From Rutidosis leptorrhynchoides (taxonomy: Eukaryota > Streptophyta > Magnoliopsida > Asterales > Asteraceae): a stretch of 64,000 nt of DNA. The stretch covers positions 340,093,001-340,157,000 of the forward strand of contig NC_092338.1 of the NCBI RefSeq assembly GCF_046630445.1, written 5' to 3'. Below, one piece after another: positions 56,498 to 64,000 of this stretch (within the stretch, counting starts at the first letter, position 1; each line of letters opens with the position of its first letter). Made by a program: the position numbers and the translations under genes. The notes beneath the pieces were generated by a model that worked only from the letters and a program-made list of their open reading frames with translations, had not been told where the DNA came from and searched no databases.

Positions 56498-59400
56498 TGT
56501 AGTGACCCGAACTTTTTCCATGTTTATATATATTAAATGAAATTGATATTTACATGATTAAGTGTTTCCAACATGTTAAGCAATCAAACTTGTTAAGACT
56601 TGATTAATTGAAATAGGTTTCATATAGACGATTGACCACCCAAGTTGACCGGTGATTCACGAACGTTAAAACTTGTAAAAACTATATGATGACATATATA
56701 TGATTATATATATAGTTAACATGATATTATGATAAGTATGTATCTCATTAGGTATTTTAACAATGAGTTATATACATAAAATTGAGTTTATTGAATTAAG
56801 AAACTCGAAACGATATATATAACGATTATCGTTATAACAACGTCTTACTAAATACATATGAATCATATTAAGATATTAATACACTATGTTTAATCATGAT
56901 AAATGATAAGTAAACATGTCATTAAGTGTATTAACAATGAACCACATATGTAAAAACAAGACTACTAACTTAATGATTTCGAAACGAGACATATATGTAA
57001 CGATTATCGTTGTAACAACATTTAACTGTATATATATCATACTAAGATATATTAATATATCATAATATCATGATAATGTAATAATTTAATATCTCATTAG
57101 ATATAATAAACATTGGGTTAACAACATTTAACATGATCGTTAACTTAAAGGTTTCAAATCAACATTTACATGTAACTAACGATGACTTAACGACTCAGTT
57201 AAAATGTATATACATGTAGTGTTTTAATATGTATTCATACACTTTTCAAAGACTTCAAGACACTTATCAAAATACTTCTACTTAACAAAAATGCTTACAA
57301 TTACAACCTCGTTCAGTTTCATCAACAATTCTACTCGTATGCACCCGTATTCGTACTCATACAATACACAGCTTTTAGATGTATGTAATATTGGTATATA
57401 CACTCCAATTATCAGCTCTTAGCAGCCCATGTGAGTCACCTAACACATGTGGGAACCATCATTTGGCAACTAGCATGAAATATCTCATAAAATTACAAAA
57501 ATATTAGTAATCATTCATGACTTATTTACATAAAAACAAAATTACATATCCTTTATCTAATCCATATACCAACGACCAAAAACACCTACAAACACTTTCA
57601 TTCTTCAATTTTATTCATCTAATTGATCTCTCTCAAGTTCCATCTTCAATTTCTAAGTGTTCTTCATAAATTCTACAAGTTCTAGTTTCATAAAATCAAG
57701 AATACTTCCAAGTTTACTAGCTCACTTCCAATATTGTAAAGTGATCATCCAACCTCAAGAAATTCTTGTTTTTTATAGTAAGATATCATTCTAAATTAAG
57801 GTAATACTCATATACAAACTTTGATTCAATTCCTATAACTATAACTATCTTAATTCGAGTGATAATCTTACTTGAACTTGTTTTCGTGTCATGATTCTAC
57901 TTCAAGAACTTTCAAGCCATCCAAGATCCTTTGAAGCTAGATCATTTCTTGTCACTTCCAGTAGGTTTACCTACTAAACTTGAGGTAGTAATGATGTTCA
58001 TAACATCATTCGATTCATATATATAAAACTACCTTATTCGAAGGTTTAAACTTTAAATCACTATAACATAGTTTAGTTAATTCTAAACTTGTTCGCAAAC
58101 AAAATTTAATCCTTCTAAATTGACTTTTAAAATCAACTAAACACATGTTCTATATCTATATGATATTCTAACTTAATGATTTAAAACCTGGAAATACGAA
58201 AAACACCGTAAAACCGGACATACGCCGTCATAGTAACACCGCGGGCTGTTTTGGGTTTGATAATTAAAAACTATGATAAACTTTGATTTAAAAGTTGTTC
58301 TTGTGGAAAAATGATTTTTCTTATGAACATGAAACTATATCCAAAAGTCATGGTTAAACTCAAAGTGGAAGTATGTTTTTCAAAATGGTCATCAAGACGT
58401 CGTTCTTTCGACTGAAATGACTACCTTTACAAAAATGACTTGTAATTTATATTTCTGACTATAAACATATACTTTTTATGTTTAGATTCATAAAATAGAG
58501 TTCAATATGAAACCATAGCAATTTGATTCACTTAAATCAGATTTAAAACGAAGAAGTTATGGGTAAAACTAGGGGTGGTCAGTATTTGGTTTGAAACTGT
58601 GGAACCCGAAAACCAAACCGAAACCAAACCGGAAAAAAACCAAACCGAATTTGATAAATGGTTTTCGGATCGCGTCAAACCGAAACCGAATTTGAATTCG
58701 GTTTTCGGTTCGGTTTTCGGTTTTGAAAATTCTGAATTCGGTTTAACCGAAAACCGATTTCAAAACCGAATTCAAAATTTTTATATATTTAATTTGTATA
58801 TTTATGTTTTAGTGTCATTATAATTTGGGATTTAATCAATAAAATATATTCTCACCCATATGAAGATTTGGTAGCTCACATTATAATTATGTTACTTAAA
58901 TTATTATGTTCTTCTTCTTAATAACAGAAGCAGTAAACGTCATAATTAAGCTATAAATATTAATAAATCATTGAATTCTTGATAATTTAATAATACGTCA
59001 TTGTTTTAGGATATAAATAACAAGACATCAGTAACACCACAATTAAACTACCAACGTTCTCAGTTTTTTCATAATATTCGGTTTTAACCGAAAACCGAAC
59101 CGAATCCGAATTTGAATTCAGTTTTCGGTTTGGTTCGGTTTTAACTTTCAATTCGGTTTTCGGTTCGGTTTTCGGTTTTGCCTAAAAAAATTTCAAAACC
59201 AAATACACCGAACCGAATAAACCGAAAAAACCGGAAACCAAACCGATGAACACCCCTAGGTAAAACAAGATTGGATATTTTTTGATTGTAGTAGCTACGG
59301 GAAATATTGTAACAATTCTATACAAATCATATCCTAGCTAACTTATATTGTATTATACATGTATTCTAATATATTATGTAATCTTTGGATACCATAGACA

Positions 59401-60638
59401 CGTATGCAAATGTTTTGACATATCATATCGACCCATGTATATATATTATTTGGAACAACCATAGACACTCTATATGCAGTAATGTTGGAGTTAGCTATAC
59501 AGGGTTGAGGTTGATTCCAAAAATATATATACTTTGAGTTGTGATCTAGCCTGAGACGTGTATACACTGGGTCGTGGATTGATTCAAGATAATATATATC
59601 GATTTATTTCTGTACATCTAACTGTGCACAACTAGTTGTAGGTTACTAACGAGGACAACTGACTTAATAAATTTAAAAAAGTAAAACGTATTAAAAATAT
59701 TGTAAATATATTTTGAACATACTTTGATATATATGTACATATTTGTTATAGGTTCGTGAATCGACCAGTGGCCAAGTCTTACTTCCCGACGAAGTAAAAA
59801 TTTGTGAAAGTGAGTTATAGTCCCACTTTTAAAAACTAATATTTTGGGATGAGAGTACATGCAGTTTTATAAATGTTTTACGAAATAGACACAAGTAAAT
59901 GAAACTACATTTTATGGGTGAATGATCGAAGCCGAATATGCCCCTTTTGCTTGGTAACCTAAGAATTAGTAAACCGATCTACTAATTGACACGAATCCTA
60001 AAGATAGATCTATTGGGCCTAACGAACCCCATCCAAAGTACCGGATGCTTTAGTACTTCGATGTTGTTTTTATCATGTCCGAAGGATTTCCCGGAATGAT
60101 AGGGGATATTCTTATATGCATCTTGTTAATGTCGGTTACCAGGTGTTCACCATATGAATGATTTTTATCTCTATGTATGGGATGTATATTGAAATATGAA
60201 ATCTCGTGGTCTATTATTATGATTTGATAATATATAGGTTAAACCTATAACTCACCAACATTTTTGTTGACGTTTTAAGCATGTTTATTCTCAGGTGATT
60301 ATTAAGAGCTTCCGATGTTGCATACTAAAATAAGGACAAGATTTGGAGTCCATGCTTGTATGATATTATGTAAAAACTGCATTCAAGAAACTTATTTTTG
60401 ATGTAATATATTCTTATTATAAACCATTATGTAATGGTCGTGTGTAAACGGTATATTTTAGATTATCATTATGTGATAATCTACGTAATGCTTTTAAACC
60501 TTTATAGATAAAATAAAAGTTATGGTTGTTTTAAAAAATGAATGCAGTCTTTGAAAAACGTCTCATATAGAGGTCAAAACCTCGCGACGAAATCAATTAA
60601 TATGGAACGTTTATAATCAATATGAACGGGACATTTCA
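56498..60638 (+). repeat. Solo LTR with target duplication AGAAG
   Basis: It starts TGTAGTGACCCGAAC and ends GAACGGGACATTTCA. AGAAG flanks both sides (56493-56497 and 60639-60643). No internal region, primer site or polypurine tract lies within the flanks, so it is a solo LTR left by LTR-LTR recombination. Its length is 4141 bp, of which 697 bp is a later hAT insertion with its duplicated target. LTR fragment F is a relative. No genes are visible. Confidence 0.9.
58570..59258. mobile_element. hAT-type MITE
   Basis: It is 689 bp with terminal inverted repeats TAGGGGTGGTCA and TGAACACCCCTA, flanked by the 8-bp target duplication GGTAAAAC (58562-58569 and 59259-59266). Both arms consist of CCGAAAACCGAA-type repeats in opposite orientation, so the transcript would fold into a long stem. 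The 82-codon frame at 58575-58823 is a translation of these repeats, not a gene. Confidence 0.92.
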
Positions 60639-61856
60639 AGAAGTTACCACATTTTATCATACAAGGTTATTTTCATGCAAGTGCTGTATAAAACTACTTT
60701 TACACTAATTGAAGCATATCTTGGGTTATACATAAGCAAACGACATGATATCCTAGTCTAAATTGAGTGTTTTTAAATTATCTTTCCAGTGGTATAAATT
60801 TCACATGCCAATTCGTGGTCTATCAAATCCAGATTTCTGATCAATCACGAAAACACAACGTTAATTTCAATTAAGCATAACTTGATCATCCGAAAATGAA
60901 ATCAAGCGAATCCAAAGCCTAAACTCAATAGTTTTTCACAAAGAATCTGAGTATAACATAATAATTAACATTTGAAAAACTTAATTTTTCTGATCATGCA
61001 TAAACAAATTCGGTTTTAAACCCTAACGCATCAAACAATCAATATAACTATTACAATTAACACGTACGCGTATAGACCTGAGAAATTGACAACATAACTA
61101 TGAAACTTTAATAAAAATCAGATTTTTATGATTAGGGTTCATGTAATTATAATTAAAGCACACCAATACATAGAGGAGATCGAGAATTACACTTTTCGTG
61201 TTCAAGGCTTGAGCAAAAATTGAAAATTAATGGTGATTGCTTGGTGGGGGTGTGTCGACATGAAAGAGAGCCAGGGAGGGAGAAAGTGTCGACTGAAAAT
61301 AGGGTTTGGGAAAAAATATGAGCAGTCTAGGTACACTAGTCCGTATATAGTTAGGCCAAATACCACTAATTGCAATTAAGTCCCTCAATTAAACCAACAA
61401 TTAACAAAATAAGGGGTAAGGGGGTTGTTGTCGGCCGAACATGGCCCAATGGGGTATCCTCGGGCTCGTGTTTTGCAATTCCTTGTGTTCGTGGCCCGTT
61501 TCAAGTGCCGTTTAGTCGTACCAAAGGCCCGGAACGCTAAACCGATCGTAAAACGCAACCAAACGTTAATTTATTAAAAACCCAATAAATTAATTATTTT
61601 AAATAAGTTAACAATTAATAAATTAATTATTAAAATAAACCCGAGCGTTTCGTTGCTCAAAAAGCAGTTATCAAAATCGTATCGTTTTTATCGTATTTCA
61701 TTATCCGAAATATTTATTTGAATTAATATCGACCCATATTAATTATTGTAACCCTCCAAAGATCAATTATGCATTTATTACACGTAAACGCACAAAAGTT
61801 AAATAATCGCCGTTAAGTAAACAAACGGAAATAACGGAAAAAGCAGGGTTGTTACA
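60639..61856 (-). repeat. 3' LTR of element C, inner part
   Basis: Continues from 56497 after the solo LTR and ends TTGTTACA at 61856, giving a minus-strand start TGTAACAACCC. The rejoined LTR is about 2.85 kb. No genes are visible. Confidence 0.8.
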
Positions 61857-61870
61857 TTACCCACCTGTTA
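61857..61870 (-). promoter_or_regulatory. Polypurine tract of element C
   Basis: On the minus strand AACAGGTGGGTAA directly precedes the LTR start TGTAACAACCC. This fixes the minus orientation of C. Confidence 0.7.
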
Positions 61871-61892
61871 TTGAAAATTTCGTCCCGAAATT

Positions 61893-64000
61893 TTAGTGAT
61901 CATCCTCTGAAGTAGTTTCCTCAAGAAACAGTTGTGGATACTTCAGCCTCATCTGGTCTTCACGCTCCCACGTGAACTCTGGTCCTCTTCTCGCGTTCCA
62001 CCGATCTTTAACGATAGGAATTCGGCTTTGCTTCAGATGTTTGACCTCACGGCCTAAGATTTCGACAGGTTCCTCAATGAAATGAAGTTTGTTGTCGATA
62101 CGTAGTTCCTCTAAAGGAATAATCAAATTCTCATCTGCTAGGCACTTCTTTAGATTGGATACATGAAAAACGTCGTGTATACCGCTGAGAGCTTGTGGCA
62201 GTTCCAATCTGTAAGCTACCGGTCTAACTCTTTCAGTTATCTCGAATGGTCCAACATATCTAGGACTCAGTTTACCTCGTTTCCCAAATCGTACAACACC
62301 CTTCCAAGGTGATACTTTAAGCATAACTTTGTCACCAACTTGGAACTCTATATCCTTTCGTCTAACATCGACGTAACTCTTTTGACGACTTCGAGCCATT
62401 CTCAATCGTTCCTGAATCTGTAGAACTTTCTCAGTTGTCTCCAGAATAATTTTGGGACCTATCAACTGACTATCTCCCAACTCACTCCAACAAACGGGAG
62501 ATCTACACTTCCTTCCGTACAATGCTTCAAAAGGTGCAGCCTTAATGCTCGCATGGTAGCTGTTATTGTATGAGAACTCAGCTAGTGGTAAATACTTATC
62601 CCATCCGTTCCCGAAATCGATGACACATGCCCTCAACATGTCCTCAAAAGTCTGAATAGTTCGTTCGCTCTGGCCATATGTCTGGGGGTGATATGTTGTA
62701 CTCATATCTAAACGAGTTCCCATTGCTTTCTGTAATGACTGCCAAAATCTGGAAGTGAATCTGCTGTCGCGATCGGATATAATGGATATAGACACTCCAT
62801 TCCTAGAAACAACTTCCTTAATGTAGATCTGAGCCAACTTCTCCATTTTATCAGTTTCTCTTATCAGTAGAAAGTGTGCAGACTTAGTGAGATGATCCAC
62901 GATAACCCAAATAGTATCGTAACCTCTCGCCGTTCTCGACAGTTTCGTGATGAAGTCTATGGTAATACCTTCTCACTTCCACTGGGGAATCTCTGGTTGA
63001 GTTAATAATCCTGATGGCTTCTGATTCTCAGCCTTGACTTTAGCGCAAGTCAAGCACTTACCGACATAGGTAGCAATGTCAGCTTTCAAATTTGGCCACC
63101 AATAGAATGCCTTCAAATCCTGGTACATTTTATCTGATCCCGGATGAATTGAGTACCTTGACTTGTGTGCTTCCTCCAACACTAGTTCTCTCAATCCACC
63201 AAATTTTGGTACCCAGATTCGATTGGCAAAGTATCGTGTTCCATCCTCCTTGATGTCAAATTTCTTATCCATTCCTCTGAGAAATTCAGCATCGACATTT
63301 TCTTGTTTCACTGCTTCTTATTGTGCTTCGCGGATTTGTGAGGTGAGATTCATACGGACGACTATGTTAAGAGCTTTAACCCTAAGAGGTCTCTCTCGCT
63401 CTTTTCTGCTTAAAGCATCCGCCACAACATTCGCCTTGCCCGGATGGTATTGAAGTTCGTAGTTATAATCATTAAGTAGTTCCATCCAACGTCGTTGTCC
63501 CATGTTGAGTTGTTTCTGATCGAATATGTGCTGTAAACTCTTATGGTCAGTGAAGATAGTAAACTTGGTTCCATACAGGTAGTGTCTCCACATTTTAAGT
63601 GCAAAGACAACAGCTCCTAGTTCAAGGTCGTGCGTAGTGTAGTTCTGCTCATGAATCTTTAACTGACGTGATCCATAAGCAATAACCTTATTTCATTGCA
63701 TAAGCACACAACCCATTCCTTGACGTGAGGCATCATAATAAACAACAAAATCTTCACTTCCCTCGGGTAGAGACAATACTGGTGCAGTTGTTAACTTCTC
63801 TTTCAACAACTGAAATGCAGACTCTTGCGGTTCTGACCACTCATACTTCTTGCCCTTATGAGTCAACACGGTTAATGGTCGGGCGATCTTAGAGAATCCT
63901 TCGATGAATCTCCGGTAGTAACCAGCTAGACCCAAAAATTGCCTAATCTGCGTTGGCGTCTTAGGAGTTTCCCAACTCTTAACCGACTCAATCTTTGCTG
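61893..64000 (-). pseudogene. pol: pol of element C (RNase H, integrase, chromodomain)
   Basis: RNase H is readable from the right edge ([30 protein letters not shown]). Stops interrupt it at about 63690 (CGA to TGA after VLMQ), 63317 (CAA to TAA) and 62972 (TGG to TGA after PQWK), judged by comparison with B. Integrase has its zinc domain, ISDRDSRF and QSERTIQT. The carboxyl end has a [14 protein letters not shown] tail and a chromodomain ([20 protein letters not shown], then [12 protein letters not shown]). Chromodomains steer integration toward methylated-histone chromatin. The last frame ends normally at 61893, 23 bp from the polypurine tract. Confidence 0.9.

Larger units (their letters stand above)
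61857..64000 (-). mobile_element. Ty3 chromovirus C (Tekay type), 3' part
   Basis: Polypurine tract, chromodomain, integrase and RNase H are visible on the minus strand and the element runs off the right edge. Its 3' LTR is 54859-61856 with the solo LTR inserted. The family differs from A/B but shares most pol motifs. Confidence 0.88.

Noticed and set aside
58575-58823. An 82-codon frame with repeated Lys-Pro-Asn residues
   Set aside because: It is the translation of the CCGAAAACCGAA repeats of the hAT MITE.

Overview
This window looks like a repeat-dominated nuclear segment of a eudicot plant. The retrotransposon lineages and one nuclear chloroplast-protein gene suggest Asteraceae, though that family assignment is inference. 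About 90 percent is nested LTR retrotransposons, mostly Ty3/gypsy. I recognise one ordinary host gene: PNSB2 (NDF2/NDH45), a nuclear-encoded subunit of the chloroplast NDH complex, at 49944-52362 with three exons.

Layout. 1-5807: 3' part of a plus-strand, gag-only (non-autonomous) Ty3 element with a 2.4 kb LTR and unusual hairpin-forming repeat arrays. 5808-12288: minus-strand Ty3 element D, with non-coding internal region, an extra 5' ORF, primer-binding site and 3.7 kb LTR. 12289-17689: truncated Athila-type copy (Athila-2). 17690-19883 and 19884-21670: two truncated minus-strand LTRs (F, E). 21671-25560: decayed internal region of minus-strand chromovirus A. 25561-42409: a complete, young 16.8 kb Athila element (Athila-1) with target duplication GATAC, inserted into A's primer-binding site. 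42410-49021: A's 5' LTR, a second internal copy (B) and an LTR tail, forming a recombined LTR-internal-LTR array. 49022-53558: gene island with PNSB2, a hAT element carrying a Stowaway MITE in intron 1, and a SINE-like sequence. 53559-54858: 5' end of a Ty1/copia element with a CCCH-finger Gag. 54859-61856: the LTR of chromovirus C, split by a 4.1 kb solo LTR (target duplication AGAAG) that itself carries a 689 bp hAT MITE. 61857-64000: decayed C pol, running off the window.

Athila-1 looks capable of function. It has an uninterrupted 1868-codon gag-pol with all catalytic residues visible, a small basic zinc-knuckle ORF, and a downstream 462-residue ORF whose first 14 codons are joined across a 634 bp GT-AG intron. 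Athila-2 carries the exact spliced junction.

Most unusual signals: (1) hairpin arrays in the gag-only element, with constant loops and covarying stems, pairs of which are closed by covarying outer stems; (2) twin GC-rich palindromes about 20 bp upstream of the TATA box in two unrelated LTR lineages, and again before the spliced Athila ORF; (3) an extra acidic ORF plus conserved leader blocks upstream of gag in the minus-strand chromoviruses.
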